Shown here: positions 9,598 to 18,041 of the stretch, one piece after another
Layout of the letters: each line of letters opens with the position of its first letter
How positions within the stretch are numbered: the first letter of the stretch is position 1
Assembly (NCBI GenBank): GCA_938041555.1
Contig: CALIAC010000036.1
Coordinates: 1 to 46,597 of the forward strand
Origin: an uncultured Candidatus Saccharibacteria bacterium
GTDB taxonomy: Bacteria > Patescibacteriota > Saccharimonadia > Saccharimonadales > Saccharimonadaceae
Direction of reading: 5' to 3'
Length of the DNA stretch: 46,597 bases
Translations under genes and position numbers: made by a program
Notes under the pieces: generated by a model
Told to the model about the DNA's origin: nothing
Databases searched by the model: none
Seen by the model: only the letters and a program-made list of their open reading frames with translations

Positions 9598-9611
9598 TAA
9601 GCAAAGCTTAG
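9567..9611 (+). terminator. Tandem hairpins ending the candidate small RNA
   Basis: First hairpin: GCGTTTCTCT / AGAGAAAACGC with a one-base bulge (9567-9576/9580-9590), followed by TTTATTCT. Second: CTAAGC AAA GCTTAG (9597-9611), followed by a T/C-rich run. Confidence 0.6.
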
Positions 9612-9636
9612 CGCTATTTCCTTTTTCGCTAGCAAG

Positions 9637-9663
9637 ATACCGCAGCCGATGACGCTGCGGTAT
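9637..9663. terminator. Hairpin, possible bidirectional terminator
   Basis: Exact 9-bp stem ATACCGCAG/CTGCGGTAT (9637-9645/9655-9663). It lies between the small RNA and the end of the minus-strand gene at 9726. T tracts are weak on both sides. Confidence 0.4.
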
Positions 9664-9725
9664 TGCTCTATGTACACTAGTGGTTGTATCTCTGAGGGGC
9701 TCTTTTGCAAGAGAGATAGATAATC

Positions 9726-9965
9726 CTACTTGCCCTGGTAGCGCCGGACAATTGGTGCTACAGCATACAATGCCATAGGTAGAACGAGGAGTTCACCATC
9801 TTGCCCAAGCCAGTACAATATGCCAGCCGCCACAAGATGAAGCACGACGATTCCTGCGGTCAGCCACGGCAAGAAAGCTCGTGGTATGCGCGGCGCAAAC
9901 AAGAGATAGAGAATACCGCCAAAGCAGTCGAGTGCCAATGCGAGATGTAAGAGGGATGGTGCCAT
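9726..9965 (-). CDS. Small integral membrane protein, function unknown
   Basis: 79 residues, almost wholly hydrophobic, with three predicted membrane helices (about 4-24, 32-50, 57-72) and a basic C-terminus RRYQGK. The ATG is supported by AAGGAG nine bases upstream, and TATAAC lies further up as a possible -10. It stands alone between plus-strand neighbours. The family is not recognised; many small CPR membrane proteins look like this. Confidence 0.7.
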   Translation of the reverse strand: MAPSLLHLALALDCFGGILYLLFAPRIPRAFLPWLTAGIVVLHLVAAGILYWLGQDGELLVLPMALYAVAPIVRRYQGK

Positions 9966-10267
9966 AGTGTTAGACTCCTTATAGTAAAATGATGTTATAG
10001 CCTAGCATACTGTGATTACATGGTGCTGTCAAATGATTGGTAGGTAAATGCCATAGCCTCCGCTTTTTTGCTTATCCTACTTTTCGCACTATTTCTTCAA
10101 ATAGTGCAGGAGAAGAAACTGCCCCAATTCATTTATTAATCTCTGATGTGGAGTGGATAATAAAGGGTGGCTATCAGTATTCTGGAAAGGGTAATGAAAG
10201 GAGTAAAATTGGCCAAAATACTCGGTTTATCGTATATGTATACTCACCTAAGTGATGCCGCTTGTGT
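9966..10267. other. Intergenic stretch without a supported gene
   Basis: About 300 bases between the divergent small membrane gene and pyk. Possible reading frames lack an SD and protein-like composition. It should hold the promoter of the minus-strand gene. Confidence 0.5.
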
Positions 10268-10296
10268 TTCACTATTTGGCATTATGCTGCTATAAT
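10268..10296 (+). promoter_or_regulatory. pyk promoter
   Basis: TTCACT (10268-10273), 17 bases, then a perfect TATAAT (10291-10296) with an extended TG. The ATG of pyk begins only nine bases after the -10, so the mRNA would have a 5' end of 0-3 bases. Confidence 0.7.
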
Positions 10297-10305
10297 ATGT
10301 ACGCA

Positions 10306-11736
10306 ATGAATAATTCTACAAAACGTACAAAGATACTGGCTACTCTGGGGCCAGCCACCAACACACCAGAGAAAATAGAAGCGTTGATTCGGGCGGGCGC
10401 CAACGGTTTTCGCCTCAACTTTAGCCACGGCTCGTACGAAGAGCGGCTTGATCAGATTGCGTGGATTCGCAAGGCAAGCGCTACTGTTGGTCGCACTGTC
10501 GCTATTTTGCAAGACTTGCAAGGGCCAAAGATTCGCCTTGGCGCGCTGAAGGACAATCACTTCGACATTGCGGCAGGTGATGAAATCATCCTCGACCACG
10601 CGGTAGAAGAGCACGATGGCAGCAATCGTCTGCCTATTCAGTATAACCTTGCTGATAAGGTCAAGGTGGGTGAGCCTGTCTACCTCTTCGACGGCAAACT
10701 TCGCGGTGAGATGACCGAGCGCGTCAGTGATACTGCCATTAAGGTGCGTCTGAGCAACGATGGTTTCTTGATGAGCCGCAAGGGGCTCAACCTGCCCGAC
10801 ACCGACTTTGGCGGTGACATTCTGACGCCAAAGGACTTGGCCGATGTCGAGTTTGGGGCAGACAAAGACATTGATTTCGTAGCACTGAGCTTTATCCAGA
10901 GTGCAGAGGATATCAACAACCTACGCCAGATTTTGCTGAGCCATGGTTCGACTGCGCAGATCATTGCCAAGGTCGAGACCAAGGCGGCTATCGAGCCAGA
11001 AACACTCAAGGAAATCGTCAAGGCGGCTGATGGTGTGATGGTTGCTCGCGGTGACCTCGCGGTCGAAACGAGCCCAGAGATCGTGCCAATCGTCGAGCGC
11101 GAAATCATCCGCCTCTGCCGCAAGTATGGCAAGCTCTCGATTGTTGCCACGCAGATGCTAGCCAGTATGGTGGATAACCCCGAGCCAACCCGGGCTGAGG
11201 TGAGCGACGTTGCAACTGCCGCTATCCTTGGGACAGATGTCGTGATGCTTTCTGACGAGACAGCTAATGGCGACTATCCAGTTGAGGCCGTTAAAATGAT
11301 GGCCGACACCGTGCGCTACACTCAGTCGCGCTGGCCGATGAATGACATGCCCATCGAGGAGGGCCGCACTAACCGCCGGCTCAACGCAATTGCTCACGCT
11401 GCCGTCGATGTGGCACACAAGGTTGACGCAACAGTGATCGTTGCCGAGACGCATTCTGGTGCGACAGCAGCACGTATCGCTGCGTGTCGACCGGAGTTGC
11501 CAATTATTGCGGTGGCACCAGACCCCCGTGTGGCGCAACAGCTTGCCTTGTCGTATGCAACGCGTAGCTTCGTCCGGCCCGACAGCCAGCAGCTTGGCAG
11601 CGACCTAACGCGCGAGTTGCTGAGCCAAGGTGCCTTTGGTGATGTATCCTCGGTTACAGCCGTCATTATCAGTGGTCGCCAGCCTGGCGCAACTGGTGGG
11701 ACGGATACGCTCAGTGTCCGCACCTTCGAGCGCTAA
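10306..11736 (+). CDS. pyk: Pyruvate kinase
   Basis: 476 residues; converts phosphoenolpyruvate and ADP to pyruvate and ATP, the last step of glycolysis and a main ATP source in a fermenting cell. Seen: KILATLGPAT at the N-terminus, the substrate and Mg site regions FRLNFSHGS, LQDLQGPKIR, IIAKVET and MVARGDLAVE, ATQMLASM and LSDETANGDYP, then the C-terminal domain. Length matches the usual 470-480. The start at 10306 is chosen because it gives the family N-terminus directly; the ATG nine bases upstream overlaps the expected transcription start. No SD is present: it is probably leaderless. Confidence 0.97.
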   Translation: MNNSTKRTKILATLGPATNTPEKIEALIRAGANGFRLNFSHGSYEERLDQIAWIRKASATVGRTVAILQDLQGPKIRLGALKDNHFDIAAGDEIILDHAVEEHDGSNRLPIQYNLADKVKVGEPVYLFDGKLRGEMTERVSDTAIKVRLSNDGFLMSRKGLNLPDTDFGGDILTPKDLADVEFGADKDIDFVALSFIQSAEDINNLRQILLSHGSTAQIIAKVETKAAIEPETLKEIVKAADGVMVARGDLAVETSPEIVPIVEREIIRLCRKYGKLSIVATQMLASMVDNPEPTRAEVSDVATAAILGTDVVMLSDETANGDYPVEAVKMMADTVRYTQSRWPMNDMPIEEGRTNRRLNAIAHAAVDVAHKVDATVIVAETHSGATAARIAACRPELPIIAVAPDPRVAQQLALSYATRSFVRPDSQQLGSDLTRELLSQGAFGDVSSVTAVIISGRQPGATGGTDTLSVRTFER

Positions 11737-11758
11737 GCTTACCAAAGCAACTGATAGG

Positions 11759-11790
11759 AACACCCACCTACCATATGGTGGGTGTTTTTG
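11759..11790 (+). terminator. pyk rho-independent terminator
   Basis: Exact 10-bp stem AACACCCACC/GGTGGGTGTT (11759-11768/11777-11786) followed by a T run, 22 bases after the pyk stop. Confidence 0.9.
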
Positions 11791-12131
11791 TCAGTGAAAC
11801 AGAAGCAATCTGTGTATGCATTACCTGCCGATTGCAAGAGGGTATAGGTAGAGTACGAAGTATGTCGAGCTGCTAGTCACTAAAAATTGGTGTATTCTAT
11901 AGGGATATAGAGTAGCAGCAAGTCGTTTGCAGTAACTTCGCATGCTCTGTCGTTGTATATAATACAGCGTATATGAAAAAAGTAGTGTAAAAATAACATC
12001 ACACAGCATGAGCACTCCTTGTGAAGTCATCGACTAATCGACCAGAGGTAGGCTATTGCCGAGAGTGCAACACGATGGTGTGAGTATGCGAATCAGCGCA
12101 TTGATACTTCGCACGAAATGAGCAAGGTGAG
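11791..12131. other. Intergenic stretch without a supported gene
   Basis: About 340 bases after the pyk terminator. The one longer minus-strand frame lacks an SD and a promoter. I see no strong hairpin or repeat. Confidence 0.5.
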
Positions 12132-12160
12132 TTGCACCACAATGTCAAATAAGCTACACT
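12132..12160 (+). promoter_or_regulatory. Promoter of the disordered tail-anchored protein gene
   Basis: TTGCAC (12132-12137), 17 bases, TACACT (12155-12160). This would give a leader of about 160 bases before the ATG at 12327. Confidence 0.5.
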
Positions 12161-12326
12161 AGAGAAAACAACATAAGCGATACATTGTGGGCATACGATT
12201 GATCAACAACCGAGGTAGTATCCAAAACTCGATACGAGGCTCCGGTTCGTTGTATCAGGGTGTGGACTGGTGTGTACCACACAAAAATTGTAGCGCTTGT
12301 ATAAAAACAAACAAAGGAAACCGTTC

Positions 12327-15300
12327 ATGCCAGATATAGACTTCGACGAACTTGACCGCGCGGTGCACGACCTGATGCGCCAGTCTGGTCAGCTGCCAAC
12401 AACGCCAGACAAACCGTCTGAAGCACCTGCCACCACACCAAGCAAAGATTCGGTCTCATCAAGCACCCAACAAGCTGCATCACCCCAACAAACAACGCCA
12501 GTAACAACTCCAGCTCGTCCTGAGGTAAGTGATGGTACGCAAAGTGCAAGCACCTCAAGTGTCCAGGATAATAACACCTCAACAGGTTCAGTGCAGCAGG
12601 TAGACTCATCAGATGATGCAGCGTCAGCTAAACAATCACTTGCGTCAGTACTTCAGGGTAATACTAATAGCACTGATGAAACAGTGCAGACTGATGATAG
12701 TACCACAGCCACTGATACTACCTCTGCTACCGATACAAATAGTACACCAGCTCGCCGCCGCGGGGTGACGATCATGCCGCTGTCGCAACAAGCGGACGAA
12801 GCAGAGCCAGCAGGGGGGTCATATGAGCCAGTTGAGTCTGAGCCGGTTATTGACCGTGCCCGAGCGCTGTCAGAATCGGTCGTTGCGTCGGAGCGCGAAC
12901 CGGCTTCGATGCCTGCCAATCTAGAGCAAACTGATGCGGTGGATGATGCAGAATCAATTCAAGCGACCTCTGTTGATACAGCAACACCAATGCAGACGAC
13001 GACAGATGACATGCCGTCTCAATCTCAGCCTGCAGCAGTTGTGACGGTTGACCCTGACGATATTATTACCCCAGCCAGCGATGACGACGATGAGGATGAT
13101 GACGTATATATCGATCGAGCGCAGTTCTTCGGCCGGTCGGCAGCGCGGCCGTTTGTTGCACCGCCAGACCGCGAGGCGACACCGGTAGATGATGTAGCAT
13201 CTGCAGCAGATTCGGGTACACCAGCTCCTGTAGCAGAAACAGATAATGTAGCATCATCAATATCGAGCAACAACGTAGCGAGCGAGGAAACATCTGCTGC
13301 GGCTACAGAGGAAGAGACGCCAGCGACAATTGAGCAAGTTGAGTCGGAGACGCCAACGATGCCGTACCAATTTGCGGGCGAAGACACCGAGGGTGATGAC
13401 GAGGATGAAGCACTCGTTCGCCATCTCAATGAAGTGAATCAAGCACAAGATGATGAGACTGAGCCAGTACAAACATCCGTCGTTGATGATCTTGATGATG
13501 CTTTTGCTCCGCAACCACTTGTTATCCCGCCACCAACAAAGGAGGAGAGTGATACTTCGCTACCCCCTGCCGAGGTAGTAGTGGAGCCAGTGGATGATGC
13601 GTATACGGCTAATAATGTACCTGTTGTCGCACCACAGGATGAGCCAGATAATACAACCAGTGTGAGCGATACCGATGAAGCCAATGACGACCAGTTGCTC
13701 TATACACCAGAAACATCTGCAAGCACAGATATGCCAGTAGCGCTGAGTAGTGATGATACCTCTGATAGTGAGGTAGTACAGCCGCTTGACCAGTCGCTTG
13801 ACGAGCCAGCATGGCCTGAGCTGCAATATGATGAATCGGGCAATATACCAGGTGTGCAAGCCTCTGATATAGACCACGCTACACCTGCGTGGCCAGAGGC
13901 GGCAACAGACAGTACGAGCGTTGCAGATGATAGCCAGACGGCAGCCCAGGTGGCTGATGCAGATATGCTGAGTGAGCACGTGTCGTTTGGTGATGAGGGC
14001 ATGCCCTGGCAGGATGAACTCGCCGCTCCATCTACTCAATCGCACGTCGATGATGTCGCTCCAGCAGAATTACTAACGACCGAGCGCGCCATACCAGATG
14101 CAGTAGTGGCTAATGACAACCCATCGCCACAGCCAGAGGAGACGCGCACTGAGGATGCTATGCCAGAAGCTCACATCGATCGCCCATTGCCGCTGCTAAG
14201 TACGTATAATGAGCACCGAGCGACTCCTGAGCCACACTTTGATGCTCTACCGTCGTCTGATTCGCAAGAGGAAGCGAATGCTATTGATGCAACCGATGTC
14301 GCTCAGAATACGAATGACACCGCGCAAAGCACGGCAGCAATGCAGGTGTCGGATACTCCTGATAGCCAGTCAGAGCAGCTATATGCACCCGCTACACCAC
14401 TGTTTGCCCCGGCTGATGATGTCGTAGCCAAGGCGCAGCAGATTATTGCTGCTCGCCCTGCGGCGTCCACCAATGATGCACCAACACCTCTGCAAGAAGA
14501 AGAGGACACGCCAAAGAATGCGCCCGATGTCGTACCGATCATGCTTTCTCAGCCAGTCGACCAACAGACTAAGCCATCGGTTGCCGATGTACCAGCTATG
14601 CATACTGCAGATGAGACAGCACCAGCTGAGCCAAATGATGATCAAGCAGCTGCTCCATCTATTCAGCGTCCGCGTGGCCGCTTTATGGATATTGTGGGTG
14701 GGGCAGCTCCAGCTGCTGCAGTTACTCAAACGGCCCGCCCGCGAGTGCGCCGCCAGGGTGCGGTGGTTGAGCCGCTAACGAGTAGTGCGCCAGTGGTTGG
14801 CATGGATATTCGTCCTGCACCTGGGCATGAGCCAGTGCAGCATTACACAGGAGCAGCATCGAGTCCTTCGGCAAGTGATGAAGCTAAAGCATCTGATGTA
14901 GCAACGCCTGATGGAGCGCCATCTGCAGATGCGCTCGACCTCCAGCCTGGCGATGAAAAGCCGCTAAGCTACACGCCATTCTTACCTGACGCCGAGACCA
15001 AGGTCGATAAGCGTCCACTGGGCGGTGCTGACACGCTAGTGGGTGATGCGCCGACATTGGCCGATACTACTCCGACGGGGATGTATCATGATGAACCTGG
15101 TGTATTTGGCACAGCTTCGACTGATAATAACGAGCCAGTGGTACCGTCGCATCTCTTTGCGCCGCATGATGAACATGCATCAGCTGAGCAATTCATCGAT
15201 GCACTGACAGACACGAGCGAGAATGCGCCATCACTTTATCCGACGGATGATCACTACCCACTACCCGAGCAAGATACACCAGAGGCTGCTACGGCGGATG

Positions 15301-15815
15301 ATGAGCCCATGTATCAGCTAGAGGATCACTATGGCGCCGACCGGTCGCTCTACCCAGATGAGCCAGCTGACTCTCATGAGGTGTCAGCCGATGGAGCAGG
15401 ACCGCAGTTTGCAGAAGATGAGATTGACCTGAGTTTGCCTGTGCCTGGCCCTGGTGAGCCGGATATCGACTACTACGGCGAAGCAGAGCGAGTCGAAGCC
15501 GAGCCAATGACGATGGAGACTGAGTGGGATGATGAGCCAACCGCAAACGACCAAGCACACGTCGGCACTATCGAAGAAGCAGCTGCCACCACCCAAAATG
15601 GCGACACTGCGCTCGCCCTTCACCAAGCACTCCAGGAAGAGAACGAAGGCAATGTGGTCGCACCAATCTACAGTGCTGAGGAATTTACCCGCGCACCAAA
15701 GAAGTCGCGCCGCCGCCCCGAGCAAGCTGCTGGCTGGATTTGGTTACTGTGGATTGTCATGTTATTAGCGCTTGGTGCTGGCCTTGGCGCGGTCTATTAT
15801 ACACTCTTTGGCTAG
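12327..15815 (+). CDS. Giant acidic disordered protein with a C-terminal membrane anchor
   Basis: 1162 residues. The start MPDIDFDELDRAVHDLM follows AAAGGAAA at 12313-12320 and forms a short amphipathic helix. The next 1100 residues are dominated by D, E, A, T, S, P and Q without any globular pattern. A few basic or hydrophobic islands interrupt it: RRRGVTIMPLSQQ, YIDRAQFFGRSAARPF, RPRGRFMDIVGG with RPRVRRQGAVVEPL, and YTPFLPDAET. The end is KKSRRRPEQAAG, one TM helix (about 1136-1158) and a four-residue tail. Basic residues just before the helix predict that the disordered part is cytoplasmic. Function unknown; it may tether partners to the membrane through its islands. It precedes the PcrA/UvrD gene with separate expression signals. 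Confidence 0.85.
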   Translation: MPDIDFDELDRAVHDLMRQSGQLPTTPDKPSEAPATTPSKDSVSSSTQQAASPQQTTPVTTPARPEVSDGTQSASTSSVQDNNTSTGSVQQVDSSDDAASAKQSLASVLQGNTNSTDETVQTDDSTTATDTTSATDTNSTPARRRGVTIMPLSQQADEAEPAGGSYEPVESEPVIDRARALSESVVASEREPASMPANLEQTDAVDDAESIQATSVDTATPMQTTTDDMPSQSQPAAVVTVDPDDIITPASDDDDEDDDVYIDRAQFFGRSAARPFVAPPDREATPVDDVASAADSGTPAPVAETDNVASSISSNNVASEETSAAATEEETPATIEQVESETPTMPYQFAGEDTEGDDEDEALVRHLNEVNQAQDDETEPVQTSVVDDLDDAFAPQPLVIPPPTKEESDTSLPPAEVVVEPVDDAYTANNVPVVAPQDEPDNTTSVSDTDEANDDQLLYTPETSASTDMPVALSSDDTSDSEVVQPLDQSLDEPAWPELQYDESGNIPGVQASDIDHATPAWPEAATDSTSVADDSQTAAQVADADMLSEHVSFGDEGMPWQDELAAPSTQSHVDDVAPAELLTTERAIPDAVVANDNPSPQPEETRTEDAMPEAHIDRPLPLLSTYNEHRATPEPHFDALPSSDSQEEANAIDATDVAQNTNDTAQSTAAMQVSDTPDSQSEQLYAPATPLFAPADDVVAKAQQIIAARPAASTNDAPTPLQEEEDTPKNAPDVVPIMLSQPVDQQTKPSVADVPAMHTADETAPAEPNDDQAAAPSIQRPRGRFMDIVGGAAPAAAVTQTARPRVRRQGAVVEPLTSSAPVVGMDIRPAPGHEPVQHYTGAASSPSASDEAKASDVATPDGAPSADALDLQPGDEKPLSYTPFLPDAETKVDKRPLGGADTLVGDAPTLADTTPTGMYHDEPGVFGTASTDNNEPVVPSHLFAPHDEHASAEQFIDALTDTSENAPSLYPTDDHYPLPEQDTPEAATADDEPMYQLEDHYGADRSLYPDEPADSHEVSADGAGPQFAEDEIDLSLPVPGPGEPDIDYYGEAERVEAEPMTMETEWDDEPTANDQAHVGTIEEAAATTQNGDTALALHQALQEENEGNVVAPIYSAEEFTRAPKKSRRRPEQAAGWIWLLWIVMLLALGAGLGAVYYTLFG

Positions 15816-15836
15816 CGCCAGTGTGGCGGCATCCGG

Positions 15837-15842
15837 TATAAT
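15837..15842 (+). promoter_or_regulatory. -10 box for the PcrA/UvrD gene (leaderless)
   Basis: TATAAT in the context CCGGTATAAT, eight bases before the ATG. No -35 is evident. Confidence 0.6.
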
Positions 15843-15850
15843 AGGCTACT

Positions 15851-17998
15851 ATGGATATACTCGATGGATTGAACGACGCCCAGCGCTCGGCAGTGGTGGC
15901 ACTTGATGGCCCGGTCTTGATTCTCGCAGGAGCGGGCAGCGGCAAGACAAAAACACTGACGCACCGCATTGCCTACCTCCTGACTGAGCAGGGCGTCTGG
16001 CCAAATGAAGTCTTGGCCGTCACCTTCACCAACAAAGCAGCCCGCGAGATGCGCCAGCGCCTCTGGCAGATTGCCGGGCAGACTCAGGCAAGCTCGCCTC
16101 ACACACCGCCAGCCGACCAACCACCTCGCTCCTTTATGCCGTGGATGGGGACATTCCATGGTATTTGTGTGCGGATCTTGCGGCGTGATGGCGCGGCCAT
16201 CAGCATTCCACCGAATTTCGTGATTTATGACGAAGATGACCGTCAAGGGCTCATCAAACAAGCGATGAAGCAGCTTTCCATTGGTACAGACAAGCTCAAG
16301 CCGCGTGCTGCCAGTGCAGCAATTAGCAAAGCCAAAAATCAACTCCTCTCGCCCAGCGACTATGCGGCTAGTGCGCGGTTTCCCTTCCAGCAGGCGGTGG
16401 CAGAGATCTACCAGCTGTATGAGCAGCTGCTGGCTGATGCAGGTGCGCTCGATTTTGACGACCTCCTGCTCGAGACGGTGCGTCTCCTGCGCGATCACCC
16501 AGCAGTGCGCCAGCGCTACCAAGCGCAATTTAAGCACATCCTGGTTGACGAATACCAGGACACGAATGCTGCGCAGTATCAGATCATCAAGCTGCTAGTC
16601 AACCCACAGCGCAATATCTGCGTGGTGGGGGATGACTGGCAGTCGATCTATAGCTGGCGTGGCGCAGATTTTACGAATATTCTTAACTTCGAGCGCGATT
16701 TCCCGGGGGCGCTGGTGGTGAAGCTCGAGCAAAATTATCGCTCGACAGGGGCCATTCTCGAAGCTGCTGGCAATGTGATTAACAAAAATCAGCAGCGGAC
16801 GGATAAAACCCTCTGGACGGCAGCCGGCCCAGGTGCACCCGTGCACGTACAAGCTGCCTATGATGAGGCAGAGGAGGCATATATCATTGCGAGCCAGATT
16901 GCTACGCAGGTGGCGACCGGTGAGCGCGACTATAGCGACTTTGCTGTCTTGTACCGTACCAATGCACAGAGCTATGCCTTTGAGCGAGCTTTCAACCAGC
17001 AGCGCGTGCCATACCAGTTGGTTGGTGGGGTGCGATTTTATGATCGTAAGGAGATTAAGGATATCTTGGCCTATCTGCGTCTTATCTATCAGCCAAATGA
17101 CCGCGTGAGCTTTAGCCGGATCGCTAATGTACCAACGCGGGGCATTGGAGCAACAAGCCTGGAGAAGTTCCTCATCTGGCAGGGCACTAGTGGGCTCGAT
17201 ATCATTAGTGCGCTGGTTAATGCCAGCCAGGCAGCGACACTGACGAAGCGGGCGCAGACTACCCTGACGCAGCTGGGTCAGTTGTTACGCGGCTTCCAAG
17301 CGCAGGTCGAGGCTGCGGCTGATCCAAGCCAATTGATTGATGATGTAATTACCAAGACGGGCTATCGCAATTATATCCTCGATGGCTCGCCTCAGGCCGA
17401 TGATCGCGAGGCTAACCTCAGTGCGTTATTGTCTGATGCGCGGGCCTTTGCCAGCATGCCAGACTTTCTTGAGGAAGTTGCACTTATGTCTTCGGCCGAC
17501 CAAGCGACGGGTGCGCACAGCGTGACGCTTATGACGCTCCACGCTGCCAAGGGGCTAGAGTTTCCGGTGGTGTATATGGTGGGGCTTGAGGATGGATTGT
17601 TTCCTAGTGCCAGGGCACTCGAGGAGGGGCCAGCCGCACTCGAAGAGGAGCGTCGCCTCTGTTATGTCGGGATGACACGCGCTCGGCAGGAGCTCTATAT
17701 GAGCTATGCGCAGAGCCGCTTGCAATTTGGTAGCCGCAGCTACAACAGCCCATCGCGCTTTCTTGACGATATGGGCATTGGCGTGTCGATGGTGCATGCC
17801 GAGCCAGCTACACCAGTGTACGACGACGCGTTGGATGAGGTCATGCCATATGAGGTTGGCGATATGGTGCGATCGCTCCAGTTTGGTGATGGTGAGGTGA
17901 TCGACATCGATGGCATGGCAGTGAGTGTGCGCTTTGCAAATGGCTCTACCAAGAAGCTCAATGTGCAATATGCTCGCCTTGAGAAAATTACTCCCTAG
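15851..17998 (+). CDS. pcrA: UvrD/PcrA-type superfamily 1 DNA helicase
   Basis: 715 residues, the usual length of PcrA. It unwinds DNA 3'-5' in nucleotide excision and mismatch repair and removes recombinase filaments. Motifs in order: LNDAQRSAV (Q motif, about 5-13), LAGAGSGKT (Walker A, about 25-33), VTFTNKAA (Ia), VDEYQDTN (Walker B), GDDWQSIYSWRGA (III), QNYRST (IV), TLHAAKGLEF (V), YVGMTRAR (VI), then a C-terminal Tudor-like domain VGDMVRSLQFGDG that in PcrA/UvrD binds RNA polymerase. It has no SD; the ATG follows a -10 box by eight bases. The UvrD versus PcrA name is a choice by length and C-terminal domain. Confidence 0.95.
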   Translation: MDILDGLNDAQRSAVVALDGPVLILAGAGSGKTKTLTHRIAYLLTEQGVWPNEVLAVTFTNKAAREMRQRLWQIAGQTQASSPHTPPADQPPRSFMPWMGTFHGICVRILRRDGAAISIPPNFVIYDEDDRQGLIKQAMKQLSIGTDKLKPRAASAAISKAKNQLLSPSDYAASARFPFQQAVAEIYQLYEQLLADAGALDFDDLLLETVRLLRDHPAVRQRYQAQFKHILVDEYQDTNAAQYQIIKLLVNPQRNICVVGDDWQSIYSWRGADFTNILNFERDFPGALVVKLEQNYRSTGAILEAAGNVINKNQQRTDKTLWTAAGPGAPVHVQAAYDEAEEAYIIASQIATQVATGERDYSDFAVLYRTNAQSYAFERAFNQQRVPYQLVGGVRFYDRKEIKDILAYLRLIYQPNDRVSFSRIANVPTRGIGATSLEKFLIWQGTSGLDIISALVNASQAATLTKRAQTTLTQLGQLLRGFQAQVEAAADPSQLIDDVITKTGYRNYILDGSPQADDREANLSALLSDARAFASMPDFLEEVALMSSADQATGAHSVTLMTLHAAKGLEFPVVYMVGLEDGLFPSARALEEGPAALEEERRLCYVGMTRARQELYMSYAQSRLQFGSRSYNSPSRFLDDMGIGVSMVHAEPATPVYDDALDEVMPYEVGDMVRSLQFGDGEVIDIDGMAVSVRFANGSTKKLNVQYARLEKITP

Positions 17999-18027
17999 GT
18001 AGAACTACCCACCATCGGCCAAAAAAT

Positions 18028-18035
18028 GCTATACT
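18028..18035 (+). promoter_or_regulatory. Extended -10 of murE (leaderless)
   Basis: TGCTATACT spans 18027-18035; the ATG begins six bases later, so the transcription start should coincide with the A of the start codon. Confidence 0.6.
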
Positions 18036-18041
18036 AAAAAA

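Noticed and set aside
11821..12030. 69-codon minus-strand frame between pyk and the disordered protein gene
   Set aside because: No SD, no -10 at the right distance, and a composition that does not look like a folded protein.
12325..15730. Many long antisense frames within the disordered protein gene
   Set aside because: They are shadows caused by biased codon use (GAT, GCA, CCA) in the real gene; none has an SD or family motif.
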